From Tardiphaga sp. P9-11 (lineage in GTDB: Bacteria; Pseudomonadota; Alphaproteobacteria; Rhizobiales; Xanthobacteraceae), in contig NZ_NPKQ01000001.1 of assembly GCF_008329525.1 (NCBI RefSeq), positions 1,240,001 to 1,304,000 of the forward strand: a stretch of 64,000 bases of DNA, written 5' to 3'. The notes beneath the pieces were generated by a model. The model had not been told where the DNA came from. It did no database searches and saw only the letters and a program-made list of their open reading frames with translations. Of the stretch, positions 1 through 8,101 are shown one piece after another (positions within the stretch are counted from its first letter, which is position 1; every line of letters begins with the position of its first letter). The position numbers and the translations under genes were made by a program.

Positions 1-326
1 TGGTGGCGGCGCTGGCACAGGCTGTGCGTACCGGCAGAGACGGGATCTATAATCTCGCCGGCGATGGCACGCTCAGCCTGCGCGAGATCGCCCGCCTCAA
101 CGGCAAGCCATTCATCCCAATTCCGCCGGCGGTGATGAAGGGCGTGCTGTGGATACTCCATGCGCTCGGCCTGACAAAACTGACACCGCAAAACGTCAAG
201 TTTATCCAGTACCGCCCGGTGCTCGATAACGCCTGCCTCAAATCCGAATTCGGATATACGCCACGTCTTGATGCGCGCGCGGTGTTCGAGCGCTATCGCG
301 ATGAGCGCCTGGAGCCAAAGTCATGA
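1..326 (+). CDS. NAD-dependent epimerase/dehydratase, C-terminal part (cut by window edge)
   Basis: The frame is open from the left edge to TGA at 324-326, so only the last ~107 residues are present. The segment GIYNLAGDGTLSLREIA followed by a Pro-rich stretch (PFIPIPPAVMKG) is typical of the substrate-binding end of extended short-chain dehydrogenase/NAD-dependent epimerase proteins; the nucleotide-binding Rossmann motif lies outside the window. The GTG at 3 should not be taken as the start. Its stop codon overlaps the start of the downstream flavin monooxygenase by ATGA, so the two are translationally coupled and probably co-transcribed. The substrate cannot be read from this fragment. Confidence 0.75.
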   Translation, partial: VAALAQAVRTGRDGIYNLAGDGTLSLREIARLNGKPFIPIPPAVMKGVLWILHALGLTKLTPQNVKFIQYRPVLDNACLKSEFGYTPRLDARAVFERYRDERLEPKS

Positions 327-1600
327 CCTTTCTCGTCATCGGCGCGGGCCCTGCGGGTCTGGCCGCAATCCAGAGCCTGAAGGCGGCCGGCCATGCCGTC
401 GAAGCCGTGGAGCAGAATGCCGATGTCGGCGGCCAGTGGCTGTATGGCGCGGCGCCCAGTGCCGTCTATGCCTCGACGCATCTGATCTCGTCGAAGCGCA
501 CCACGGCCTTTGCGGATTTCCCGATGCCGGAGGACTGGCCGGCCTATCCCGGCCATCGTCAGGTGCTGGATTATCTGCAGAGCTATGCCCGGCATTTCGA
601 TCTCTATCCGCTCATCCGCTTCAACACTGGCGTGCGCAGCCTGACGCGGCTGGGTAGCGGATGGCGTGCAACCTTCAGCGATGGCACGGCGTCCGACTAT
701 GTCGGCATCATCATCGCCAATGGCCACCTCAGCGATCCGCTGATCCCGAAGACCTCAGGCACGTTCGATGGCCCGGTGATGCACGCGAAGGATTACAAGA
801 GCGCCGACATCTTCGCGGGCAAGCGCGTACTGGTGGTCGGCATGGGCAATACCGGCTGCGATATCGTGGTCGATGCGGTTCATCGCGCCGACAAGGTGTT
901 GTGGAGCGTGCGCGGCGGCAACCACTTCGTGCCAAAGTTTCTCGGCGGCAAGCCGGCGGATGAGGGCAATCACAAGCCGAAGCGCTTCGTCATTCCGAAG
1001 AACCTGCGCTCAAGGCTGCATGAGCCGATCCTGCGCTTCATCGTCGGTGCGCCGGAGCGCTTCGGCCTGCCGAAGCCACAGCATCGGCTCTATGACCGCA
1101 CGCCGATCGTCAATTCGCTGGTGCTGCAGCATCTCGGTCAGGGCGATGTTGCCCTGCGCAAGCCGGTCCGAGAATTCGACGGCAAGTTGGTCGTGTTTGC
1201 CGATGGCCGCCGCGACGAGGTCGATCTGGTGCTGCTCGCGACCGGTTACCGGATCACGTTTCCGTTCCTCGACGATCTCAATGCACTCGACTGGCAGGAC
1301 GCAACCAGCGCACCCAGGCTGTTCATGAACATGTTCCCGTCCGATGATAACGGCCTGTATGTGGCCGGGCTGCTGGAAGGCGCAGGCGTCGGATGGGAGG
1401 GGCGTGCGCTGCAGGCCCGCGTGATCGCGGCCTATCTTGCTGCGCGCGCCGCACGGCCGGATGCGGCATCGGATCTGCGGCAAGAGATCACGCAATGGTT
1501 CGCGCAGCCGGTACGGCGCGACGGCGGCGAGCACGGACTATTTGTTGATTTTCTGACCTACAAACGAGACCTGCAGCGCGCGCTGGCCCGGTTGAGTTGA
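323..1600 (+). CDS. FAD/NADPH-dependent flavin monooxygenase
   Basis: 425 residues. The N-terminal FAD-binding GAGPAGL lies at residues 7-13. An FMO-type fingerprint (FDGPVMHAKDYKS, about residue 150) leads into a second, NADPH-binding dinucleotide motif (GMGNTG, near residue 173). LLATGY near residue 305 is the C-terminal FMO/BVMO signature. Such enzymes put one oxygen atom from O2 into soft nucleophiles (N, S) or carbonyls; the substrate here is unknown. It overlaps the upstream epimerase by 4 nt, suggesting a two-gene unit that makes or modifies a secondary metabolite. Family assignment is firm, substrate unknown. Confidence 0.87.
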   Translation: MTFLVIGAGPAGLAAIQSLKAAGHAVEAVEQNADVGGQWLYGAAPSAVYASTHLISSKRTTAFADFPMPEDWPAYPGHRQVLDYLQSYARHFDLYPLIRFNTGVRSLTRLGSGWRATFSDGTASDYVGIIIANGHLSDPLIPKTSGTFDGPVMHAKDYKSADIFAGKRVLVVGMGNTGCDIVVDAVHRADKVLWSVRGGNHFVPKFLGGKPADEGNHKPKRFVIPKNLRSRLHEPILRFIVGAPERFGLPKPQHRLYDRTPIVNSLVLQHLGQGDVALRKPVREFDGKLVVFADGRRDEVDLVLLATGYRITFPFLDDLNALDWQDATSAPRLFMNMFPSDDNGLYVAGLLEGAGVGWEGRALQARVIAAYLAARAARPDAASDLRQEITQWFAQPVRRDGGEHGLFVDFLTYKRDLQRALARLS

Positions 1601-1650
1601 CACGTGAGGGGTCTATAAGTTGCCCCGAGCCATTCCAAGCGGAGGACACC

Positions 1651-2325
1651 ATGGGAACATCGATCAGCTTCAAGCGGCCGGACGGCAAGGAAGCCAAGGG
1701 CTATCTCGCCAACGCCTCGACCGGCAATGCACCGGGTGTCGTCGTGATCCAGGAATGGTGGGGCCTTCAGGAGCAGATCAAGGGCCTGGCCGACCGCCTC
1801 GCACTGGCCGGTTTCGATGCGCTGGCGCCGGATCTCTATAATGGCGTGGTCGTCCCCTATCATGACACGGACGCCGCCGGCAAAGAGATGAACTCGCTGG
1901 ATTTCATGGATGCCACCACGCAGACGGTGCGCGGTGCCGCGCAGTATCTGTCGCGCAACGGCGCCAAGGTCGGCCTCACGGGCTTCTGCCTTGGTGGTGC
2001 GGTGACGATCATCGGTTCGTGCAAGCTTCCCGAATTGAAGGCCGCCGTGGCATTCTACGGCATCCCCCCGGAGCAGGCGGCGAAGCCCGCCGATGTGCAG
2101 GTGCCGTTGCAGGGCCATTTCGCCAATCGCGATGATTGGTGTACGCCCGCCGTGGTCGATGCGTTCGAGAACGGCCTGAAGGCCGCCGGCAAGTCGGCCG
2201 AGTTCTTCCGCTATGACGCCGACCACGCGTTCGTCAACGAACAGCGCGTCAGCGTGCATGACCGCGAAGCCGCCGAGCTCGCCTGGGGCCGCGCGACCGC
2301 GTTCTTCAAGAAGCATCTGGGCTGA
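1651..2325 (+). CDS. Dienelactone hydrolase family protein
   Basis: The start chosen is ATG 1651, preceded by GGAGGA at 1641; the frame is open further upstream to 1597 but without a better start. 224 residues, the usual length for cytosolic dienelactone hydrolases. The alpha/beta-hydrolase triad is visible: nucleophile Cys113 in GFCLGG, Asp161 or Asp162 in NRDDW, and His192 in DADHAF. Classical members open dienelactones in chlorocatechol breakdown, but many are general carboxymethylenebutenolidases of unknown substrate. No other catechol-pathway gene is nearby, so I would not assign it to aromatic degradation. Confidence 0.9.
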   Translation: MGTSISFKRPDGKEAKGYLANASTGNAPGVVVIQEWWGLQEQIKGLADRLALAGFDALAPDLYNGVVVPYHDTDAAGKEMNSLDFMDATTQTVRGAAQYLSRNGAKVGLTGFCLGGAVTIIGSCKLPELKAAVAFYGIPPEQAAKPADVQVPLQGHFANRDDWCTPAVVDAFENGLKAAGKSAEFFRYDADHAFVNEQRVSVHDREAAELAWGRATAFFKKHLG

Positions 2326-2339
2326 GGTTTTTCGATCGG

Positions 2340-2825
2340 ATGTTGATCCGCAAAGCGCGACTCGATGAGGCGGCCGAGATATGCGATGTCTTGCGCCGCT
2401 CCATCGCCGAGCTCTGCGGTGCCGACCATCATGACGATCCGGCGATCCTCAGGCGCTGGCTCGCCAACAAGACGCCGGCGGTGGTCGGGAGCTGGATTGC
2501 CCATCCGGACAATTTCGTTCTCGTGGCGGTCGAGGAAGAAACCGTGCTCGCCGTCGGCATCGTCAGACACGATGGCGAGATTACGTGCAACTACGTCTCG
2601 CCCGATGCGCGCTTCAAAGGCGTCAGCAAGGCGATGCTGGCACAGCTTGAGGCGACCGCACGGGACCATGGCAACGACGTCTGCCATCTGATCAGCACCG
2701 AGACGGCCCATCGGCTTTATCTGTCTGCCGGCTATGAAGATTGCGGGGTGCCGCAGGGAAAATTCGGCACGACGTCATCCTTTCCCATGCTGAAGCGGCT
2801 TGTCGCCCGGCCCTCCAAGCCATGA
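2340..2825 (+). CDS. GNAT family N-acetyltransferase
   Basis: 161 residues beginning MLIRKARLDEAAEI, the usual beta1-alpha1 opening of GNAT proteins. The acetyl-CoA binding motif A is recognisable but imperfect (DARFKGVSKAML, against R/QxxGxG/A). The C-terminal part carries the YLSAGYED turn common to the fold. It begins 14 nt after the hydrolase stop and is followed by a second GNAT gene. The target is unknown. Confidence 0.8.
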   Translation: MLIRKARLDEAAEICDVLRRSIAELCGADHHDDPAILRRWLANKTPAVVGSWIAHPDNFVLVAVEEETVLAVGIVRHDGEITCNYVSPDARFKGVSKAMLAQLEATARDHGNDVCHLISTETAHRLYLSAGYEDCGVPQGKFGTTSSFPMLKRLVARPSKP

Positions 2826-2880
2826 TGTGTGGCCCCATGTCAGCTTGCTGCTGCGTGGATCACACTGTAGGTCGGATCCC

Positions 2881-3360
2881 ATGACACCAGATTTCACCAT
2901 CTCCGACCTGCGCCGGCGGCCCGATTTCTTCGATATCGTGGCCGAGCGCATCTGGCAGGCGTGGTGGAAACGCCACGACGTGCCGGAGGTCTATATCGTC
3001 GAGCGGCTGCGCGAAAACATGGTCGGCGCGGGATTGCCGGTGGCGCTGGTGGCACATCGTGAGGGCGACTTTCTCGGTACCGCTTCACTGCTGGTGTCTG
3101 ATCTCGACGAACGTCCGCAATACACGCCATGGGTGGCCGCAGTCTGGACCGAGCCCGAAGCCCGCCGGCAGGGGGTGGCACCCGCATTGATCGATCGGGC
3201 CTGCCGGGAGGCGCTTGAACGGGGACATTCGCGTGTCTACCTCTGCGCCGCCCCACCGCGCCGGGCATATTACGAGCACCTTGGCTGGACGCCTGTCGAG
3301 GATGACGTCGGGCCGCTGAAACTGACGGTATTCATGCGGGAATGGCCGCAAATCCTCTGA
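2881..3360 (+). CDS. GNAT family N-acetyltransferase
   Basis: The frame is open from 2800, but ATG 2881 gives a protein starting at the normal GNAT N-terminus (MTPDFTISDLRRRPDF), 159 residues. Motif A is clear: ARRQGVAPALIDRAC matches the RxxGxA acetyl-CoA pyrophosphate loop, followed by SRVYLCAA and a YYEHLGW end motif. It is the second of two adjacent but dissimilar GNAT genes. Substrate unknown. The trp leader promoter begins only a few bases after its stop. Confidence 0.82.
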   Translation: MTPDFTISDLRRRPDFFDIVAERIWQAWWKRHDVPEVYIVERLRENMVGAGLPVALVAHREGDFLGTASLLVSDLDERPQYTPWVAAVWTEPEARRQGVAPALIDRACREALERGHSRVYLCAAPPRRAYYEHLGWTPVEDDVGPLKLTVFMREWPQIL

Positions 3361-3364
3361 CCCC

Positions 3365-3393
3365 TTGACCTTCCGGCCCGGCCATGGTGATTT
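3365..3393 (+). promoter_or_regulatory. Probable promoter of trp leader/trpEG
   Basis: TTGACC at 3365-3370 with 17 bp to a weak -10 (TGATTT, 3388-3393). This places the transcription start at or very near the A of the leader-peptide ATG at 3401. The Sinorhizobium meliloti trpE leader is known to be leaderless, with transcription starting at its AUG; the spacing here fits the same arrangement. The -10 is poor, so this is inference. Confidence 0.45.
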
Positions 3394-3400
3394 GCCGGCC

Positions 3401-3448
3401 ATGAGCACCCCTGTCCGCAACAGCCGTCGTTGGTGGCGCACCTCCTGA
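3401..3448 (+). CDS. trpL: trp leader peptide (15 aa, tandem Trp codons)
   Basis: An ATG at 3401 opens a 15-codon ORF, MSTPVRNSRRWWRTS, ending at TGA 3446. It has two consecutive Trp codons (3431-3436) just before a hairpin, the hallmark of a trp attenuator leader peptide. It lies 130 nt upstream of trpEG on the same strand, and a rho-independent terminator lies between them. Ribosome stalling at UGG-UGG when charged tRNA-Trp is scarce should favour the antiterminator. In rhizobia the equivalent peptide (peTrpL) and the attenuated transcript (rnTrpL) also act in trans; whether that holds here is unknown. Confidence 0.85.
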   Translation: MSTPVRNSRRWWRTS

Positions 3449-3455
3449 AGAGGTG
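3439..3455 (+). promoter_or_regulatory. trp leader hairpin (CACCTC/GAGGTG)
   Basis: CACCTC (3439-3444) pairs with GAGGTG (3450-3455) across the leader stop codon. The hairpin starts immediately downstream of the Trp codons, where ribosome position would decide its formation. It fits the first alternative structure of an attenuator. Confidence 0.55.
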
Positions 3456-3486
3456 GTCGGTGCGATTTGCTTTTTTTCAATCGTCG

Positions 3487-3527
3487 AAGGCCGCCATCGC
3501 AGTGCGACGGCCTTTGTTGTTCTTTTG
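3487..3527 (+). terminator. trp attenuator terminator
   Basis: AAGGCCG (3487-3493) pairs with CGGCCTT (3508-3514), and the inner TCGC (3497-3500) pairs with GCGA (3504-3507). A T-rich tail (TTGTTGTTCTTTT) follows. It is a classic intrinsic terminator placed between the Trp-rich leader ORF and trpEG, so it is the attenuation terminator rather than the end of the acetyltransferase transcript. Confidence 0.8.
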
Positions 3528-3578
3528 GCTTGTTTGTCCTGTGTGGCGCCCCTCCGGCACGTTTCCTAAGAGGACACC

Positions 3579-5741
3579 ATGAACAGGTCGGTTTTTTCAC
3601 TCCCCGCTGACAGCACCTACAAGACCCGTGCGGGTCTCTCCGTGGCGCGCCATGTCGAAACTTTCACCGGCGGCACCGCGCTGGACGATCTGATCGTCCG
3701 GCTCGATCACCGTCGCGGCGTGGTGCTGTCGTCGGGCACCACCGTGCCCGGGCGCTATGAGAGCTTCGATCTCGGTTTTTCCGATCCGCCGCTGCTGCTG
3801 GAAACCACCGGAACGGACTTCTCGCTGACCGCGCTGAACAAGCGTGGCCAGGTGCTGATCGCCTTCCTTGCCGATACGCTGCGCGATCCCTGCATTGCGC
3901 TCGATGGCCGGACGATGTCGAAGCTCACGGGCCACATCATCCGTGGCGAGGCGCCGGTCGAGGAAGACCAGCGCACCCGCCGCGCCAGCGTGATGTCGCT
4001 GGTGCGCGACATGGTCGCGCAATTGTTCTCGTCGGATGATCCGATGCTCGGCCTCTATGGCGCGTTTGCTTACGATCTCGTGTTCCAGATGGAAGACCTG
4101 AAGCAGAAGCGTGCGCGCGAGGCCGATCAGCGCGACATCGTGCTGTATCTGCCCGATACGCTGCTGGCCTATGACCGCGCCACCGGCCGCGGCGTGCTGC
4201 TGTCCTACGACTTCAGCTGGAAGGATCGCTCGACCGAGGGCCTGCCGCGCGATACGCCGGACAGCGGCTACAACAAGGCGCCGCGCCAGGGCTTTGCCGA
4301 TCACGCGCCCGGCGAATATCAGCGCACCGTGGAGAATGCCCGCGCTGCCTTCGCGCGCGGGGATCTGTTCGAGGCCGTGCCCGGCCAGTTGTTCGCAGAG
4401 CCTTGCGAACGTTCGCCGGCGGAAGTGTTCCAGCGGCTCTGCGTCATCAATCCGTCGCCTTATGGCGCATTGATGAATCTCGGCGATGGCGAGTTTCTCG
4501 TCGCCGCCTCGCCCGAGATGTTCGTGCGCTCGGATGGCCGTCGGGTCGAGACTTGTCCGATTTCAGGCACCATCGCGCGCGGCGTCGATGCCATCGGCGA
4601 TGCCGAGCAGATTCGCCAGCTCCTGAATTCGGAGAAAGACGAATTCGAACTCAACATGTGCACCGACGTCGACCGCAACGACAAGGCGCGCGTCTGCGTT
4701 CCCGGCACCATCAAGGTTCTCGCGCGGCGGCAGATCGAGACCTATTCAAAGCTGTTTCACACCGTCGATCACGTCGAAGGCATGCTGCGCCCCGGTTTCG
4801 ATGCGCTCGATGCGTTCCTGACGCACGCCTGGGCGGTGACGGTGACCGGTGCGCCGAAACTGTGGGCAATGCAATTCGTCGAGGACAACGAGCGCTCATC
4901 GCGGCGCTGGTATGCTGGCGCGATCGGTGCGGTGTCCTTCGATGGCGGTATCAATACCGGCATCACCATCCGCACCATTCGCATGAAGGACGGCCTCGCC
5001 GAGGTCCGCGTCGGCGCGACGTTGCTATTCGACTCGGATCCCGTCGCCGAAGAAAAGGAATGCCAGACCAAGGCCGCGGCTTTGTTCCAGGCGCTCCGCG
5101 GCGATCCGCCGAAGTCGCTGTCGTCTTTCGCGCCCGATGCGTCGGGCTCGGGCAAGAAGGTATTGCTGATCGATCACGACGACAGTTTCGTGCATATGCT
5201 GGCGGATTACTTCCGTCAGGTTGGTGCAACAGTCAGCGTGGTCCGGCATGTCCACGCGCAGACCGTGCTGAACCGCGAGAGCTTCGATCTTCTGGTGCTG
5301 TCGCCGGGGCCGGGACGTCCCGCCGATTTCGGCATCGGCAAGACGCTGGATACAGCAATGGAAAAGAAGCTGCCGGTGTTCGGGGTGTGCCTGGGTGTGC
5401 AGGCGATCGGCGAATATTTCGGCGGCGTGCTCGGACAACTCGCGCAGCCGGCCCACGGCCGCCCGTCGCGCGTGCAGGTGAGAGGCGGGCGGTTGATGAA
5501 CGGTTTGCCGAATGAGATCGTCATCGGCCGCTATCACTCGTTGTTCGTCGAGCAGGATAGCATGCCGGATGTACTGACCGTCACGGCCTCGACCGAAGAC
5601 GGCGTCGCCATGGCCATCGAACACAAGACGCTTCCCGTGGGCGGCGTACAGTTCCACCCGGAATCGCTGATGTCGCTTGGCGGTGAGGTCGGTCTACGTA
5701 TCGTCGAAAACGCATTTCGGCTGGGGCAACGCCCCGGCTGA
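3579..5741 (+). CDS. trpE: Anthranilate synthase, fused TrpE-TrpG
   Basis: 720 residues, converting chorismate and glutamine to anthranilate in the first committed step of tryptophan synthesis. Residues ~20-515 are the TrpE chorismate-binding part (CPISGTIARG, then ELNMCTDVDRNDKARVC and TVTGAPK). Residues ~523-715 are a class I glutamine amidotransferase with nucleophile Cys604 in FGVCLGVQ and the His/Glu pair in GGVQFHPES. Rhizobia and relatives carry this fusion, unlike enterobacterial separate subunits. ATG 3579 is preceded by AAGAGGA. Expression is probably controlled by the attenuator just upstream; other trp genes are not in the window. Confidence 0.96.
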   Translation: MNRSVFSLPADSTYKTRAGLSVARHVETFTGGTALDDLIVRLDHRRGVVLSSGTTVPGRYESFDLGFSDPPLLLETTGTDFSLTALNKRGQVLIAFLADTLRDPCIALDGRTMSKLTGHIIRGEAPVEEDQRTRRASVMSLVRDMVAQLFSSDDPMLGLYGAFAYDLVFQMEDLKQKRAREADQRDIVLYLPDTLLAYDRATGRGVLLSYDFSWKDRSTEGLPRDTPDSGYNKAPRQGFADHAPGEYQRTVENARAAFARGDLFEAVPGQLFAEPCERSPAEVFQRLCVINPSPYGALMNLGDGEFLVAASPEMFVRSDGRRVETCPISGTIARGVDAIGDAEQIRQLLNSEKDEFELNMCTDVDRNDKARVCVPGTIKVLARRQIETYSKLFHTVDHVEGMLRPGFDALDAFLTHAWAVTVTGAPKLWAMQFVEDNERSSRRWYAGAIGAVSFDGGINTGITIRTIRMKDGLAEVRVGATLLFDSDPVAEEKECQTKAAALFQALRGDPPKSLSSFAPDASGSGKKVLLIDHDDSFVHMLADYFRQVGATVSVVRHVHAQTVLNRESFDLLVLSPGPGRPADFGIGKTLDTAMEKKLPVFGVCLGVQAIGEYFGGVLGQLAQPAHGRPSRVQVRGGRLMNGLPNEIVIGRYHSLFVEQDSMPDVLTVTASTEDGVAMAIEHKTLPVGGVQFHPESLMSLGGEVGLRIVENAFRLGQRPG

Positions 5742-5768
5742 TTCCATCTGAAGAATCGAAAGACCCTG

Positions 5769-6314
5769 ATGACACCCGAACTTGCACACGATCTGAAAGC
5801 GTCTGTCCGCACCATCCAGGATTATCCGAAGCCGGGTATCCTGTTTCGCGACATCACCACATTGCTCGGTGATGCGCGCTCGTTCCGTCGCGCGGTGGAC
5901 GAGCTGGTGCAGCCCTGGGCGGGGCTGAAGATCGACAAGGTCGCCGGCATGGAAGCGCGCGGCTTCATCATCGGCGGCGCGGTGGCACATCAGCTCTCGG
6001 CCGGCTTCGTGCCGATCCGCAAGAAGGGCAAGCTGCCACATACGACCGTGCGCATTGCCTATTCGCTGGAATACGGCATCGACGAGATGGAAGTGCATGC
6101 CGATGCCATCAAGCCCGGCGAGCGCGTGATTCTGGTGGATGACCTCATCGCCACTGGCGGCACCGCCGAAGGCGCCGTGAAACTGATGCGCCAGATCGGC
6201 GCGGAGGTGGTGGCGGCTTGTTTCATCATCGACCTGCCGGATCTCGGTGGTGCTGCGAAGCTGCGTGCGATGAACGTGCCGGTGCGGACGTTGATGACGT
6301 TTGACGGGCATTGA
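5769..6314 (+). CDS. apt: Adenine phosphoribosyltransferase
   Basis: 181 residues, the normal length. It salvages adenine with PRPP to AMP in the cytosol. Visible marks are the [16 protein letters not shown] opening, the [11 protein letters not shown] substrate loop and the PRPP-binding [13 protein letters not shown]. It lies 27 nt after trpEG on the same strand and could be read through from it. It is convergent with the ATPase gene below, with a shared hairpin over both stop codons. Confidence 0.95.
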   Translation: MTPELAHDLKASVRTIQDYPKPGILFRDITTLLGDARSFRRAVDELVQPWAGLKIDKVAGMEARGFIIGGAVAHQLSAGFVPIRKKGKLPHTTVRIAYSLEYGIDEMEVHADAIKPGERVILVDDLIATGGTAEGAVKLMRQIGAEVVAACFIIDLPDLGGAAKLRAMNVPVRTLMTFDGH

Positions 6315-6324
6315 TTGCCCGTCA
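6302..6324. terminator. Bidirectional hairpin between apt and the convergent ATPase gene
   Basis: TGACGGGCA (6302-6310) pairs perfectly with TGCCCGTCA (6316-6324) around a 5-nt loop. The stem covers the stop codon of apt and runs into the last codons of the opposite gene. No long T-run follows on either side, so it may be a weak bidirectional terminator or an mRNA 3' stabiliser. Confidence 0.45.
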
Positions 6325-6990
6325 CGACCCCTGCAGCAACAGCCCCAGCTCGATCTCGCGAAAGCTGAAATAGTTCTTCCGGATCCACTGGTGCAGTTCG
6401 GTCGATGAATCCTGTTCCGAGCGCAAATAGCCGGTGAAGGAAAAATTCAGCCGGTCGATATAGGTCTTGAGAAATACCGGCAGTGCCGCAATGCGCAGCA
6501 GGCGGCCCTGCGCCAGTGCGACCGGAATCTCGCCGCGCAGCACGTGTTCGTTGTCGATCACATAGAGCGAGTTGCGGGAGAATTGCTGCTGCAGCATCTC
6601 GTAGCCACGCAATGAGGCCCGATTGCTGTCGCCCATGAAGAACACGATCGGCGCGACGCCGCGGCGCGCGGCTTCCTTGGCGAAACCGATCTCGCCGGTC
6701 ATTGTGAAGAATTCGTCGAAGGCGTGGTAGCCGAGGTCGATCACCTTGGCGACGTCGTCATTGATGATGAGCCGGTCCATCAGCGACATCTTGCCGAAGG
6801 TGTCGCCCACGTCGGCGGTCTCGGTCAGCTTCGGCAGGAAATCCAGCAGCGAGGGCTCCTTGAGGCTGACATCGAAGCCGATGACATCACCGCGCTGTAG
6901 CTTCAGGAACTCGCACAGCAGACGTGCGAGCAGCGTCTTGCCGACCATCGGTCGCGTTGAGCAGATGATATAGACGGGCGTGCGGCGCAT
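6322..6990 (-). CDS. ParA/MinD-like P-loop ATPase with atypical Walker A
   Basis: 222 residues. The N-terminus (VYIICSTRPMVGKTLLARLL) has the position and context of a deviant Walker A, but the first glycine of GxxxxGKT is replaced by Thr (TRPMVGKT, residues 12-19). VIGFDV resembles switch I, and VAPIVFFMGDSN sits where Walker B-like strands would be. It starts 47 nt downstream of another ParA-like gene on the same strand, so the two probably form an operon. No ParB-like partner, origin or plasmid gene is nearby. The function is unknown; roles in positioning a membrane or envelope complex are possible. Confidence 0.65.
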   Translation of the reverse strand: MRRTPVYIICSTRPMVGKTLLARLLCEFLKLQRGDVIGFDVSLKEPSLLDFLPKLTETADVGDTFGKMSLMDRLIINDDVAKVIDLGYHAFDEFFTMTGEIGFAKEAARRGVAPIVFFMGDSNRASLRGYEMLQQQFSRNSLYVIDNEHVLRGEIPVALAQGRLLRIAALPVFLKTYIDRLNFSFTGYLRSEQDSSTELHQWIRKNYFSFREIELGLLLQGS

Positions 6991-7037
6991 CGGCGTAATA
7001 TCAGGCTAAACCGCCGCCCATCCAATCGATAATCGGG

Positions 7038-7793
7038 TTATTTCTCGCCGGGGGTGCGGGCGCCCGGCTTGTCGTGGACGATGTCGGTCAGCTTGATGCG
7101 GTCGAATTCGCTCCAGACATTGGCGAGCCAGTGCCGGACATAGCCGCGCAGCACGAACGAGTAATTCGCGGCCTCGTCCTGCGGTCCCTTGTTGGCGACG
7201 AATTTCAGGAACGGCACGCTGGAGACTTCGACCTGCTCATAGGCCATTTCGTTCAGCTTCGGGATGGTGATCTCGGTGGCACCCTTGATGCGGTGGAAAT
7301 AGGAGTTGTAGGTCGCCTGGTCCCATTCGAAGAAGCTGGTGTTGTTGATGAAGTTCTTCACCAGGAAATACTTGGCGCCGTCCATGAAACCGGCGGTCTC
7401 GGCGATTTCGTCCAGTGAGGCGATCGATGGGCCCAAAATATGAAACACGGCGAAGGTGATCTGGCCGGACTTGGCGGCATCGAGGAAACCGATGTCACGC
7501 AGATCGGCCAACGCCCGCGACAGCAGGCCTGCGCGGACGTCGATCACGGTCACCGAGGGGGACGCGCTGTTGAGCGTATCGAAGATCTTCATCTGGTCGG
7601 CCGTGGTCGTCATGTCGACGATCTCGGTGATGTCCGAATGGAACCGCTTCAGCGTGCCGCGCGGCGCTTCGGTGTCGAAAGCGCGTGTCGGGACGTTGTT
7701 GGCGCTGAAATAATCCAGAACCGTCCGCGACACTGTGGTCTTACCGACGCCACCCTTGTCCGCGCCGACGACAATCACTGCTGGCTTCGCCAT
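7038..7793 (-). CDS. ParA/CobQ-family nucleotide-binding protein
   Basis: 251 residues opening with VIVVGADKGGVGKTTVSRTVLDYF: a textbook deviant Walker A (KGGVGKTT, residues 13-20) as in ParA, MinD and Soj. A switch region follows (AFDTEAPRGTLKRF), and VTVIDVRAG is the Walker B strand. The C-terminal third is not a standard ParA tail. It is first of a two-gene unit with the atypical ATPase at 6322-6990. It is not an obvious plasmid or chromosome partitioning ParA, because no parB or parS-like sequence is visible. Cargo unknown. Confidence 0.75.
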   Translation of the reverse strand: MAKPAVIVVGADKGGVGKTTVSRTVLDYFSANNVPTRAFDTEAPRGTLKRFHSDITEIVDMTTTADQMKIFDTLNSASPSVTVIDVRAGLLSRALADLRDIGFLDAAKSGQITFAVFHILGPSIASLDEIAETAGFMDGAKYFLVKNFINNTSFFEWDQATYNSYFHRIKGATEITIPKLNEMAYEQVEVSSVPFLKFVANKGPQDEAANYSFVLRGYVRHWLANVWSEFDRIKLTDIVHDKPGARTPGEK

Positions 7794-8079
7794 GGAATTC
7801 CTTTGCCGCTTTCAAATGGAGCATCCGCGCGATGGAGATTCGCGCGCTTGAGAACACTACCCGATGCCTGCTTTGGGCGCGAACATGGCAGAAACAAGGG
7901 GGATTTCAATCGCTGAAAGGCGCGGCCCACGGGAAACATTAAGAAAATTCCCTCTTTCGGCCGCGGGCGCCGTTCGACAATCCAGGCTTGCCGGCCGGGC
8001 TCACGCGTCTGCCAGCCCGTCGTCGAATCCTCACCACAGCGTGATTGACGCGCCGCACAAAATCGATTGCAGCCTAATC
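7794..8079. other. Intergenic region between ParA-like operon and marR
   Basis: About 290 bp between divergent genes. It should contain the promoters for both. I see no recognisable RNA gene or small ORF. The operator-like palindrome at its right end is listed separately. Confidence 0.5.
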
Positions 8080-8093
8080 GATAGCATCCTATC
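8080..8093. promoter_or_regulatory. Inverted repeat upstream of marR, candidate MarR operator
   Basis: GATAG-CATC-CTATC is a perfect 5-4-5 palindrome ending 8 bp before the marR start codon. MarR proteins usually bind short palindromes in their own promoter, so autoregulation of the efflux operon through this site is likely but unproven. Confidence 0.5.
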
Positions 8094-8101
8094 TAAATTC
8101 C

